A DNA stretch of 64,000 nt from Xenorhabdus thuongxuanensis (GCF_001908095.1 NZ_MKGR01000002.1:171464-235463); one strand, 5' to 3'; counted from the first letter of the stretch, positions 7,111 through 14,893 are shown. The notes: generated by a model not told the origin, from the sequence alone. Numbers and translations are program-made.

Positions 7111-7872
7111 ATGTTAAATGTGATAAATGAAAAGAATCAGCCTGTTATCGCAGGCGTTGAAATTACCACCGATGCAGAAGGACGCTTCAATTTGAATGCG
7201 TTGCATAGGGCAAGTGGACTTGGTGATGAGAAAGCACCAGCTAAGTTCTTTCGTAACAAAACAGCTAAGGATTTGATTTCTGAGTTAGAAATTCAAACTG
7301 GACAAATTTGTCTAGTTAGTTCAGAGGGCAAATCTGGAGGCACTTTCGCTCATGAACTTTTAGCCATTGAGTATGCTGGCTGGATTTCTCCAAAATTCCG
7401 TCTGCAGGTTAACCAGACTTTTATCGACTACCGTTCTGGCAAGTTGACAACACCACAACCAGCACTACCCAACGCCAAGCAATTGGCCATGATGGTATTG
7501 CAAGCTGAGGAAGAAAAAGAGCGGTTATCATTAGCAGTGAATCAGTTAGAACACCAGATCTTCGAAGATGCGCCGAAGGTTGAATTTCATGACCAAGTCT
7601 CTGCGTCACATGGTGCGCTCAGTATCGCTCAGGCGGCTAAGGTTTTAGGTACAGGTAGAACCCGGCTGTTCACGTTCCTGCGACAAATCGGCTGGATCAC
7701 TCGCCGCAATGAACCGTATCAGGAAAAAATACAGGCTGGCTTGATGGATGTGAAATTAGGTAGCTGGGAACATCCGGAACGTGGAATTCAGGAATGTATC
7801 ACCTCACTGGTAACGGGCAAGGGATTAATTCAATTACAAAAACTGTGGGCATTGAGAAATTCGACTAACTAA
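7111..7872 (+). CDS. KilA-N / KilAC-type phage antirepressor
   Basis: About 253 residues from the ATG eight bases after AAAGGA (a GTG one codon earlier is possible). Residues 15-112 form a KilA-N DNA-binding domain (GRFNLNALHRASG, FAHELLAIEYAGWISPKFRL, FIDYRSGK). A coiled segment follows at about 125-155. Residues 165-253 form the KilAC/ANT domain (ALSIAQAAKVLGTGRTRLF, FLRQIGWITRRNEPYQ). Such proteins bind phage repressors or DNA and shift lysogeny to lysis. It may supply induction here, since the repressor lacks a cleavable domain. Confidence 0.85.
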   Translation: MLNVINEKNQPVIAGVEITTDAEGRFNLNALHRASGLGDEKAPAKFFRNKTAKDLISELEIQTGQICLVSSEGKSGGTFAHELLAIEYAGWISPKFRLQVNQTFIDYRSGKLTTPQPALPNAKQLAMMVLQAEEEKERLSLAVNQLEHQIFEDAPKVEFHDQVSASHGALSIAQAAKVLGTGRTRLFTFLRQIGWITRRNEPYQEKIQAGLMDVKLGSWEHPERGIQECITSLVTGKGLIQLQKLWALRNSTN

Positions 7873-7886
7873 GAGAGGCAAGACCA

Positions 7887-8126
7887 ATGAAACTAAATAC
7901 AGAAAGCATGGCATACACGGCTGAAATCGAGCTGACCGGGTTTATTCTCTATGGCAACTGTGATTTTCGGGCTAGCGGGCGTATTTACCATGATGTCCAT
8001 CAGCGCTGGTTTGATGGCGCTGAAATCATTACGTCTCCCGTTCAGAATATTCACTCTTTTAATTTTGATGGATTTATCCGAACCCTCAATTCGGTTTACA
8101 AGCTCAGGACGCCTAACAATGGCTAA
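7887..8126 (+). CDS. hypothetical phage protein (79 aa)
   Basis: Start fixed by AGAGGCAAGACCA before the ATG. Predicted mostly beta (YTAEIELTGFILYGNCDFRA, RIYHDVHQRWFDGAEI, FDGFIRTLNSVYKL). Not recognised. It overlaps the next gene by eight bases in another frame, so the two are probably translated together. Confidence 0.5.
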   Translation: MKLNTESMAYTAEIELTGFILYGNCDFRASGRIYHDVHQRWFDGAEIITSPVQNIHSFNFDGFIRTLNSVYKLRTPNNG

Positions 8127-8457
8127 ATCCTCTGCAGAACGTAAAGCCGCCCAACGTCAACGCCAGCAGGAAGCTGGCGTCACTAAGGTAGAATTGTTGC
8201 TCGACAACCAAGAGCTGGAGATGCTTAAACGCAATTGTACATTGCGTAGACCGGGCAGAGAGCCTTATGACGTCAATGAATATCTCACAATGCTCATTCG
8301 AATGGATGACCGTTCATTAAAAAGGATGCTCACCAAACTACAGCAACAATGCTGTGAAAAATGCGGTGAATCGTTACCCGTGATGGCATGCTGTTTTTCA
8401 GGGGAAGCCGCCTGCTGGAATACATTGGGCTGGCATACGCTGAAGCTGTATTTGTAA
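8119..8457 (+). CDS. hypothetical phage protein with CxxC (112 aa)
   Basis: Start taken at the ATG of MAKSSAERKAAQRQRQ; a longer upstream frame lies over the preceding gene and is rejected. The N-terminus is a basic helix. The middle (VELLLDNQELEMLKRNCTL, then NEYLTMLIRMDD) resembles ribbon-helix-helix or small regulatory folds. The C-terminus has CCEKCGES and further cysteines and may bind zinc. No firm family. A transcriptional or nucleic-acid role is only an inference. Confidence 0.55.
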   Translation: MAKSSAERKAAQRQRQQEAGVTKVELLLDNQELEMLKRNCTLRRPGREPYDVNEYLTMLIRMDDRSLKRMLTKLQQQCCEKCGESLPVMACCFSGEAACWNTLGWHTLKLYL

Positions 8458-8545
8458 TATACAGCTTACAGACTAAGCTTGTTACTTGCGTTCAAAACGA
8501 AAAAAAACTACCATGAAATCTGCTTAACGAAATCAGGGTATCTAA

Positions 8546-9217
8546 ATGAGCATTAACGACATACAAGACGATATTAACAACTTAGTTATGAATGCCTTCA
8601 GGCGCGATTTTTGGCTTAATCTCCAAGATGAATTGCCTGCTGCATACGCTGCAGCGCAGGAAGTTATTGTAGGTGATATTCTGAAGCTGGGAGAACCGGA
8701 GCAGTATAGACTCAGACCTCAGATTAGGCACTATGCTCTCAACTCTGCGCTAAGAAAGGCGGCAATTAATTCAGGTCATATTTGTTACGATACTGACACA
8801 TATCCCAAAGGAGAGAGTTACATTATCATTGAGTCAGAAGGTGTTAAAATTAGCCGAATCGGCATCAATCATGATGAATTCCGCGTAAGAAAAGCTAAAC
8901 ATCGTTCTTTAATAGCTCAGTTAAATGAAGAGCTTGAAGGATATACGCCGGATCTTTTTAAGGAAACTGATAGTAAGCATAATGATATTAATACGTTAGG
9001 TATGTTGTTAATAAATATTAACCCACCATATCATGAATCTCAGGTCAGCATGATGGATTTAAGGATAGTGGTTCCTTTCACTGACATGAAAGGTTATCAC
9101 TACGATAAATCTGTCACGGAGCTTTTGATGCTCTACACTGGAGAGAAGAAGGTAGTTATTCCTGATATGGTTGTACCTAAGCTTAAACAGCGCCTGAAGG
9201 ATCAGGAAAGTAAATAG
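8546..9217 (+). CDS. unrecognised partner protein of an HTH-ImmA/IrrE module (223 aa)
   Basis: Acidic soluble protein without signal peptide or membrane segment. It starts with a helical part (DIQDDINNLVMNAFRRDFWL), then mixed alpha/beta (CYDTDTYPKGESYIIIESEG). The C-terminal half has repeated beta strands (LGMLLININPPYHES, LRIVVPFTDMKGYHYD). Ten bases separate it from the HTH-metallopeptidase gene. This pair is richer in A+T than the flanking phage genes and breaks the usual operon, so it looks like an inserted accessory unit. A toxin, sensor or substrate of the partner are all possible. I recognise no catalytic motif. Confidence 0.55.
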   Translation: MSINDIQDDINNLVMNAFRRDFWLNLQDELPAAYAAAQEVIVGDILKLGEPEQYRLRPQIRHYALNSALRKAAINSGHICYDTDTYPKGESYIIIESEGVKISRIGINHDEFRVRKAKHRSLIAQLNEELEGYTPDLFKETDSKHNDINTLGMLLININPPYHESQVSMMDLRIVVPFTDMKGYHYDKSVTELLMLYTGEKKVVIPDMVVPKLKQRLKDQESK

Positions 9218-9227
9218 GTGAGACATT

Positions 9228-10427
9228 ATGAGAGTGGGAATTTCTGGTTTCCAACCCGAAAGGCTGACACAGATAAGAGAAGCGAGGGGATTATCGAAAA
9301 TTAACCTTGGCAGGTTAGTGGAACGTTCACCATCGACGATTACCAAGTGGGAGAACGGTAATCATTCCCCGGATGCTGAAGTATTGCATAGCTTAAGTCA
9401 AATTCTTAATTGCCCGGTAAGTTGGTTTACCAAGCCTATTGTTCAGTATGAAAAGAAACCAGTATTCTTCCGAACACTTTCAAGCACGGCAAAAGACTTA
9501 TGTATCACTGCAAAGCGATACATGGAATGGTTCCAGGAACTATCATGTAAGATGCAAGAATACATTGATTATCCAGAAATTAATATTCCTCACCTTGATG
9601 TAAAAGACTACAGAGCCATAGATGATCAGCTAATTGAGAAAATGGCTTTTGAATGCCGGAAAGCATGGGGGTTGGGTATTGCACCGATAGATGATTTGTT
9701 ACTTGTAATGGAGAATGCAGGGATAGTTTGTTCTCGGTTTGAACAGGGTAGCTCCGTCATGGATGGTTATTCTCAATGGAATGATATAGAGATTAGACCT
9801 TATGTTGTATTAGCAAGTGACAAAGATAATTATTATCGTAGTCGATTTGATGCTGCTCATGAATTAGGCCATATAGTTTTACATCGATATATAAATAAAT
9901 TTGATAATATTAATTTCACTCCAATAGAAGAACAGGCACATAAGTTTGCATCGTGTTTTATGTTGCCGGAAGAATCATTTTCTGTAGAGCTTCCACCATA
10001 TCCGACATTAGAGAATTTTTTAGCGCTAAAAAGTCGTTGGGGGATGTCTGCACAAGCTATGATCTTGAGAGCGCGAAATTTGGAATTAATATCACCGTTA
10101 GAATATCAGAGGCTGTATAAAAGTATTTCTGCCAGAGGCTGGAGAAAAGGAGAGCCGCTTGATGATCTTAGAAAGCCAGAATCGGTTCGCTTATTACCTC
10201 GATGCCTGAATCTATTACTGGATTCAGGTGTGTTTAATAAAAAAACACTTCTTGAAGAATTTAGTTTCCCAAAAGGAGATTTTGAGGATTTGTGTTCGGT
10301 TCCTAAAGGGTACTTATCGGAATCACAAGTACTTGATTTTAAGTCCCGAATACAGCTAAAAAATAGTATTAATGTATCCTCTACACAGCAAGATACAAAT
10401 GTTGTTAACTTATTCAATGGAAAGTAA
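9228..10427 (+). CDS. HTH (Xre) plus ImmA/IrrE-type metallopeptidase
   Basis: 399 residues. An Xre helix-turn-helix lies at about 8-65 (LTQIREARGLSKINLGRLV, STITKWENGNHSPDAEVL). A zinc metallopeptidase domain of the ImmA/IrrE (COG2856) family is centred at about 210, with the HExxH motif in FDAAHELGHIVLH and a following glutamate in EEQAHKFASCFMLPEE. The family includes ImmA, which cleaves an ICEBs1 repressor, and IrrE of Deinococcus. HTH fusions often sit beside a small partner gene as antitoxin-like or regulatory modules. It likely regulates its own operon and acts on the adjacent 223-residue protein or on a repressor. Confidence 0.8.
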   Translation: MRVGISGFQPERLTQIREARGLSKINLGRLVERSPSTITKWENGNHSPDAEVLHSLSQILNCPVSWFTKPIVQYEKKPVFFRTLSSTAKDLCITAKRYMEWFQELSCKMQEYIDYPEINIPHLDVKDYRAIDDQLIEKMAFECRKAWGLGIAPIDDLLLVMENAGIVCSRFEQGSSVMDGYSQWNDIEIRPYVVLASDKDNYYRSRFDAAHELGHIVLHRYINKFDNINFTPIEEQAHKFASCFMLPEESFSVELPPYPTLENFLALKSRWGMSAQAMILRARNLELISPLEYQRLYKSISARGWRKGEPLDDLRKPESVRLLPRCLNLLLDSGVFNKKTLLEEFSFPKGDFEDLCSVPKGYLSESQVLDFKSRIQLKNSINVSSTQQDTNVVNLFNGK

Positions 10428-10530
10428 AGTTGGGAAATAATACTCATACCTGTTATTCTATTCCTATCGGTCTGAACATCCGAACCTAAACACAAGCTGC
10501 TGTGCCATTACCTTAATAAAGGGATCAGTA

Positions 10531-11124
10531 ATGGCGCAGCATAGTTTTATCAAAATTTCCGACAATACCTTACAGCCTGCTACCCCAGCAGCCAGAGAAT
10601 ACCTGCATTCGAAAATCAAATGCGGCGATGTGCTGCAAGCTGATTTTAAGAAAGCCCGTAACCCCCGTTTCCACCGAAAATACTTTGCCCTGCTGAATCT
10701 CGGTTTTGAATACTGGGAACCTACCGGCGGCACGATCTCCCCCGAAGAAAAAGCGATTGTGCGAGGCTACGTACAATTTCTGGCTCACTTCGCTGGCAAT
10801 GAAGATGCTTTACAATCTGCCGCTGATGAATACCTTGCTGACTTATCCAAAAACCGTGCTCACAACATTACGGCCACTAAATCTTTTGATGCTTTCAGGC
10901 GCTGGGTGACGGTGGAATCCGGTCACTATGACACCTATGAAATGCCAGATGGCAGCTTGTATCGAGAACCCCGCTCAGTCAGCTTCGCCAAAATGGACGA
11001 GCTGGAATTTCAGGCACTCTATCAATCCACACTGAACGTGCTGTGGAACTTCATCTTATATCGCAATTTCCCGACCAGAGGCGCTGCTGAAAATGCGGCG
11101 GCTCAGTTGTTTGATTTTGCGTAA
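10531..11124 (+). CDS. DUF1367 family phage protein
   Basis: 197 residues matching DUF1367, common in the nin-like region of lambdoid phages. Family signatures are HRKYFALLNLGFEYWEP, a conserved AFRRWVTVESGHYDTYEMPD and SFAKMDELEFQALYQSTLNV. The start has AAAGGGATCAGTA upstream. Function is not established; the position next to a Ref-type nuclease suggests DNA metabolism. It is followed after 16 bases by the HNH gene. Confidence 0.8.
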   Translation: MAQHSFIKISDNTLQPATPAAREYLHSKIKCGDVLQADFKKARNPRFHRKYFALLNLGFEYWEPTGGTISPEEKAIVRGYVQFLAHFAGNEDALQSAADEYLADLSKNRAHNITATKSFDAFRRWVTVESGHYDTYEMPDGSLYREPRSVSFAKMDELEFQALYQSTLNVLWNFILYRNFPTRGAAENAAAQLFDFA

Positions 11125-11140
11125 GGGAGAGGCAAGACCA

Positions 11141-11440
11141 ATGACCAACAGTGAAAAACAGTGGCTGTCAGATGTCGCCTCGCTCGGTTGTATTGCCTGC
11201 CGGAATCTGGGGCTAGGTGCATCGCTAGCGGAAATTCATCATGTGAGGACCGGACAGGGCATGGCACAACGCGCCGAAAACTTCTCCGTTCTGCCGTTAT
11301 GTCCTCGCCATCATCGGGCGTGTTATCCAACCGGATTCCATGCGGCACCGAAAACATGGCAGGCAAGCCATGGAACAGAAATTGAATTGTTAGCACAGGT
11401 TAAAAGGGAAGTGAAAGAGGTACGGTTATGTCGGGTGTAA
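11141..11440 (+). CDS. Ref-type HNH nuclease (RecA-dependent recombination enhancement family)
   Basis: 99 residues from the ATG preceded by AGAGGCAAGACCA; a longer frame runs back into DUF1367 and is rejected. Cysteine and histidine pairs form an HNH/zinc site: GCIACRN, EIHHVRTG, LPLCPRHHRAC, GFHAAPKTWQASHGTE. This matches the Ref family known from phage P1, a RecA-dependent nuclease, and short versions found in lambdoid nin regions in place of NinG. Likely role: nicking or cutting recombination intermediates. The N-terminal arm of P1 Ref is absent. Confidence 0.75.
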   Translation: MTNSEKQWLSDVASLGCIACRNLGLGASLAEIHHVRTGQGMAQRAENFSVLPLCPRHHRACYPTGFHAAPKTWQASHGTEIELLAQVKREVKEVRLCRV

Positions 11441-11474
11441 AGATTTCAGTTAATATCAAAATAAGGGGCGCAGA

Positions 11475-12035
11475 ATGATTTATCCGGCAACATGTGGAAA
11501 AGGTGAAGAGCATTTGAGATTGCGTACCCTTGATAGCGTTTGGATACGGGGTCAGTTAAGTGTATGGGGAAACTGGTCCGCTATTCGTAAAGTGCCGCAG
11601 GCAGCAGGTATTTTTTCCCGCTTACTGTCAGAGCCGGTGATCAGCAAAAAAGCTTTACGTATGGCCATGAATAGAATGAAACAGGCGGGTCTGACAAAAG
11701 AAGAGTTATTGCAGATTTTTGGCCAGATGAAAGATAAAAAAGCGATCAGTAGCTTATGGTTCTGTACCGATGCGGAAGGGTTAAAAATGGATACTGTGAT
11801 TGGCCGTGTAATGGAACATGATCGCGGTTTGTTGAATATTCTGAAAGAGCATTATATATACAAGAAATCTTATTATGGCATTGCCTCTGAAATGCACGAA
11901 CGCCATCCTGATACGTCACTGTCAACCTGTCGCCGTCGGGTTGAAAACTGGTTAAGGGTAGCGGAATTTATGTTATATCGGCCTATGTGTGATGAATTAG
12001 AAAGACAAAAGGTTATGTCGATTAAAAAAGTTTGA
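11475..12035 (+). CDS. DUF1133 protein, Q-type late antiterminator candidate
   Basis: 186 residues matching DUF1133 (N-terminal MIYPATCGKGEEHLRLRTLD, then WIRGQLSVWGNWS). The C-terminal part resembles an HTH (YYGIASEMHERHPDTSLSTCRRRVENWL). This family occupies the place of antiterminator Q before lysis genes. Strong support comes from context: a promoter overlaps the gene end (12032-12059) and an intrinsic terminator sits about 60 bases after the predicted start of that transcript, the pR'-tR' layout read through by Q proteins. It would turn on all late genes to the right. Confidence 0.7.
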   Translation: MIYPATCGKGEEHLRLRTLDSVWIRGQLSVWGNWSAIRKVPQAAGIFSRLLSEPVISKKALRMAMNRMKQAGLTKEELLQIFGQMKDKKAISSLWFCTDAEGLKMDTVIGRVMEHDRGLLNILKEHYIYKKSYYGIASEMHERHPDTSLSTCRRRVENWLRVAEFMLYRPMCDELERQKVMSIKKV

Positions 12036-12059
12036 CTTTTTGAGCAATCGAGTTAATAT
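12032..12059 (+). promoter_or_regulatory. late promoter pR'-like
   Basis: TTGACT (12032-12037), 16-base spacer, TAATAT (12054-12059). It overlaps the last codons of the DUF1133 gene. Transcripts should start near 12066 and run into the terminator at 12119, as in lambda pR' before Q modifies the polymerase. Confidence 0.7.
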
Positions 12060-12118
12060 TTTCGTATAAGCTTCGCGGTGTTCTATCCGCAAGAAGCGAA
12101 AGGCCAAATTAAAGAAGA

Positions 12119-12141
12119 ACCTGCCCAGAGCAGGTTTTTTT
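12119..12141 (+). terminator. tR'-like intrinsic terminator
   Basis: Stem ACCTGC/GCAGGT with loop CCAGA followed by a long T run, downstream of the late promoter. It would stop late transcription until the antiterminator acts. Confidence 0.85.
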
Positions 12142-12232
12142 ATGCCTAAATAAACATAAGACTTGCTGTTGTGCTTGGTCAGAGTTACATGTGTGTTCAC
12201 GCCGACTAACTGACCAAAAGGTTAAAATTATC

Positions 12233-12433
12233 ATGCTAAAACATGAAGATATGACAACAACAGCTTCCTGCGTTTTAGAAACAGTTTCCCTGTATGATTG
12301 GGCGTCTGTTTCAGACATTTCTGCCTTAACGGGACTATCAAAGCCGCGTTGCCAATTGCTTTTAACTCAATTTTGTCTGGCTGGTCTGATGGAAAGCCGA
12401 GACAATGAGACGTTTTTTAAACGTTGCCCTTGA
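12233..12433 (+). CDS. small winged-helix-like phage protein (66 aa)
   Basis: First gene after the late terminator. The start is taken at the ATG of MLKHEDMTTTA. Residues 18-55 (DWASVSDISALTGLSKPRCQ, then LLTQFCLAGLMESRD) have the shape of a winged-helix regulator with recognition helix GLSKPRCQLLLTQF. It is followed by a strong non-terminator hairpin (GGCTGGTG/CACCAGCC at 12464-12485). Family not recognised. Confidence 0.5.
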   Translation: MLKHEDMTTTASCVLETVSLYDWASVSDISALTGLSKPRCQLLLTQFCLAGLMESRDNETFFKRCP

Positions 12434-12538
12434 TGGGGTAATGTCTTAAGCGGTGAAATGCGGGGCTGGTGTACTTTCACCAGCCTTCACCCTGTGGCTT
12501 TCCTGAGAAGCAGTCAGCGTCGATGTATGGAATAGCCA

Positions 12539-13588
12539 GTGAATTTAAGTAGTACCACATTAATTAACGACGACTCTCTGAAATTTATCAAAACCCTGCC
12601 GGATAACTGTATCGACCTTATCGCGACTGACCCGCCTTACTTTCGGGTTAAAGACTGCAGCTGGGATAACCAGTGGAACGATGTGACGGCATACCTCGCG
12701 TGGCTGGATGAACTCCTGGCTGAATTCTGGCGGGTACTGAAACCCAACGGTAGCCTGTATATGTTCTGTGGTTCGCGTCTGGCCTCTGATACTGAGCTGC
12801 TGGTACGGGAACGATTTAACGTGTTGAACCATATCATTTGGGCGAAGCCTTCTGGCCCATGGCGCAGGCAGAACAAAGAAAGCCTGCGAATGTATTTCCC
12901 GGCTACAGAACGCATCATTTTTGCCGAACATTATCAAGGGCCGTATCACCCGAAAGGGGATGGCTATTTCAAACAATGCCGTGAGCTGAAACAGTCGGTG
13001 TTTAAACCGCTAATAAATTATTTCCGTGATGCACGGAAAGCATTAGGTATCACGGCAAAAGACATTCACAAGGCCACTGGAAAGCAGATGGCCAGTCACT
13101 GGTTCAGCGATAGCCAATGGCAGTTACCCAATGAAGTCGATTATCAAAAACTGCAGGTGTTATTTGACCGTATCGCTAACGAAAAGCACCAGTGTGGCGA
13201 ATTGAACAAACCCTATGATGAACTGGTGGGATCTCACCTGACGTTATCGCGCCAATATGAAGAATTGCGTCAGGAATACGGTTTAATGCGCCGTTCGTTC
13301 ACGGTCACCGCAGCCGTGCCTTATACCGATGTCTGGCAATTTGCGCCCGTCCAATATTATCCGGGCAAACATCCCTGCGAAAAACCCGCTGAGCTGATGG
13401 CACATATTATCCAGTCCAGTAGCCGTGAAGGGGATTTGGTGGCTGATTTCTTTATGGGTTCAGGTGCAACATTGAAAGCAGCGTTGAAACTCAATCGTCG
13501 GGTTTTGGGCGTTGAGCTGGAAGAAGACCGGTTTAAGCAGACCGAGCGGGAAATAAACGAAATACTTTCTGTCAGTAGTAAAGTTTGA
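12539..13588 (+). CDS. DNA methyltransferase, beta class (probable N6-adenine)
   Basis: 349 residues from a GTG start. Catalytic motif IV (LIATDPPYFRV, DPPY at 31-34) precedes the SAM-binding motif I (FMGSGATLKAALKLNRRVLGVE, about 304-325), which defines the beta group. The 140-residue segment between them (including DIHKATGKQMASHWFSDSQW) is the target-recognition region. DPPY favours N6-adenine over cytosine. There is no restriction endonuclease gene beside it, so this is an orphan phage methyltransferase, probably protecting phage DNA or altering host regulation. The upstream hairpin at 12464-12485 may affect its translation. Confidence 0.85.
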   Translation: MNLSSTTLINDDSLKFIKTLPDNCIDLIATDPPYFRVKDCSWDNQWNDVTAYLAWLDELLAEFWRVLKPNGSLYMFCGSRLASDTELLVRERFNVLNHIIWAKPSGPWRRQNKESLRMYFPATERIIFAEHYQGPYHPKGDGYFKQCRELKQSVFKPLINYFRDARKALGITAKDIHKATGKQMASHWFSDSQWQLPNEVDYQKLQVLFDRIANEKHQCGELNKPYDELVGSHLTLSRQYEELRQEYGLMRRSFTVTAAVPYTDVWQFAPVQYYPGKHPCEKPAELMAHIIQSSSREGDLVADFFMGSGATLKAALKLNRRVLGVELEEDRFKQTEREINEILSVSSKV

Positions 13589-13685
13589 GTTTACACCGCA
13601 CTGAATCTCGCACTCGACTAACAGATAAACTTTATAATGCACCACCCTATTTTAAGGCGTATTGATTCTGTTACAGGCTATTCAA

Positions 13686-13714
13686 TTGAGATAAGAATCT
13701 GACCTCAGTAATAT
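13686..13714 (+). promoter_or_regulatory. promoter of the 13775 moron gene
   Basis: TTGAGA (13686-13691), exactly 17 bases, TAATAT (13709-13714), about 60 bases before the start codon of the next gene. A private promoter inside the late operon is the hallmark of a moron expressed from the prophage. Confidence 0.6.
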
Positions 13715-13774
13715 TAACTGGCTAGTTAGCAGTAGGATGAAATTACATTTAACGAATAATAAAGTGAGGTGTTT

Positions 13775-14275
13775 ATGTCTGATGTTAATAAGCTAAAGAA
13801 TTGCATGCTGTCATTTGATCTTAATATAGGAGCTACACCTCCATATATAGGTCCTGAAATGCCGGCTAAAATCCATTTGTTTGGATATCTTGCTGATATG
13901 GAATTACGAGATGCATGGCCTTTTGGTACACTAACTAACTTCCAGAATGAAACAGATATTGCTCAATTTTCTTATTTTTCATGGGATGATGATGGGATGT
14001 CAATTAGTATTAGAGTCTCTTCCGATAACAATCAAGCAGGTTATCAGAAGATGGTAGAATTATTTAACAAAGATCTTATTATAACTGTTAATGATACAAA
14101 TTATAATCTTGGTCGTAGTGCGGATGATATTTATTTCCAAGGCAAACAACAATACGAATTCGTCGGTTCGTATAATGGTTGGTGGACATCTGATAATGAC
14201 GACATAAGAAATTTAGGCTTTCTGTTGAAAGAAAATATAAATAATACACTGCATTTCTGCTTCAACTGGAAATAA
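13775..14275 (+). CDS. moron protein of unknown function (166 aa)
   Basis: The start is the ATG behind GTGAGG; an earlier in-frame GTG adds two residues. The protein is soluble, acidic and aromatic-rich with beta-type stretches (KIHLFGYLADMELRDAWPFG, DIAQFSYFSWDDDGMSISIR, YEFVGSYNGWWTSDND). There is no signal peptide. It has its own promoter and terminator and is richer in A+T than its neighbours, so it was probably added as a unit. Prophage genes of this type often change host fitness or exclude other phages. I see no motif that identifies the activity. Confidence 0.6.
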   Translation: MSDVNKLKNCMLSFDLNIGATPPYIGPEMPAKIHLFGYLADMELRDAWPFGTLTNFQNETDIAQFSYFSWDDDGMSISIRVSSDNNQAGYQKMVELFNKDLIITVNDTNYNLGRSADDIYFQGKQQYEFVGSYNGWWTSDNDDIRNLGFLLKENINNTLHFCFNWK

Positions 14276-14292
14276 ATCTACATATTTAATTC

Positions 14293-14322
14293 AAGGCTGC
14301 TTAATGCAGCCTTTTTGTTTTT
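14293..14322 (+). terminator. terminator of the moron gene
   Basis: Stem AAGGCTGC/GCAGCCTT with loop TTAAT, followed by TTTGTTTTT, 18 bases after the stop codon. Confidence 0.85.
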
Positions 14323-14520
14323 GGTCGCCAACTACCGAGAAAGTGTTGGGTGCGTTGCGGATTTACCTGTTCCAGCCGACCGCAAACGCTCATATTGGCA
14401 GGACCACAATTTAACACCTGAAAACAGGCAGGCTAGACCTGCTACAAGCTACGCACCATGCGTATCTCCGCCCTAAATTCTTAGGGCACTATTCACTACA
14501 ACTCTCAGGGGCGAACCTAT

Positions 14521-14559
14521 TTCACCCCCATGGACGCCCATTGTTCTAATGGGGTGGAA
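14521..14559 (+). promoter_or_regulatory. RNA hairpin covering the holin ribosome site
   Basis: TTCACCCCCAT at 14521-14531 pairs with ATGGGGTGGAA at 14549-14559 with one bulged C and a 17-base loop. The right arm contains the holin ribosome-binding sequence. Lambda S has a comparable structure that sets the choice between its two start codons. About 200 bases between the previous terminator and this hairpin hold a second perfect stem, GCCCTAA/TTAGGGC (14471-14488), and no gene. Confidence 0.6.
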
Positions 14560-14560
14560 T

Positions 14561-14893
14561 ATGAAGATGAAAGAAAATCCTGATATCTGGGTACATCTCG
14601 GTGACTGGCTCATATCGATAAGAGAGCAAGGCATCGGAGCAACCCTCGCCGGGACGATGGCATTTCTTCGCGGTCGCTATCACGGCGGCGGGTGGTTAAA
14701 GGTCTCCATCGATGCCTTTATGTGTGCCATGTTCGCCTGGTTCATTCGTGATGTATTAAATCTGTTTGGTTTGAATCCTGATTTAGCCTACATCGGTAGT
14801 GTGGTGATTGGTTATCTGGGAACAGACTTTATTGGTCAGTGGCTGCGTAAGGCGGCAGAGAAGAAAGCAGGAGGCACTTCTGATGGAAATTAG
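14561..14893 (+). CDS. lambda S-type holin with dual start
   Basis: 110 residues closely resembling lambda S: MKMKENPD at the N-terminus (lambda MKMPEKHD), then EQGIGATLAGTMAFLRGRYH, IDAFMCAMFAWFIRDVL and AYIGSVVIGYLGTDFIGQWL, giving three membrane segments. The Met-Lys-Met opening keeps both starts of lambda, which make antiholin (longer) and holin (shorter by Met-Lys). It opens the inner membrane at a programmed time so that lysozyme reaches the wall. It overlaps the lysozyme gene by 11 bases. Confidence 0.9.
   Translation: MKMKENPDIWVHLGDWLISIREQGIGATLAGTMAFLRGRYHGGGWLKVSIDAFMCAMFAWFIRDVLNLFGLNPDLAYIGSVVIGYLGTDFIGQWLRKAAEKKAGGTSDGN

Noticed and set aside
10106..10495. 129-residue antisense frame
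   Set aside because: Shadow of the HTH-ImmA/IrrE gene with no ribosome site.
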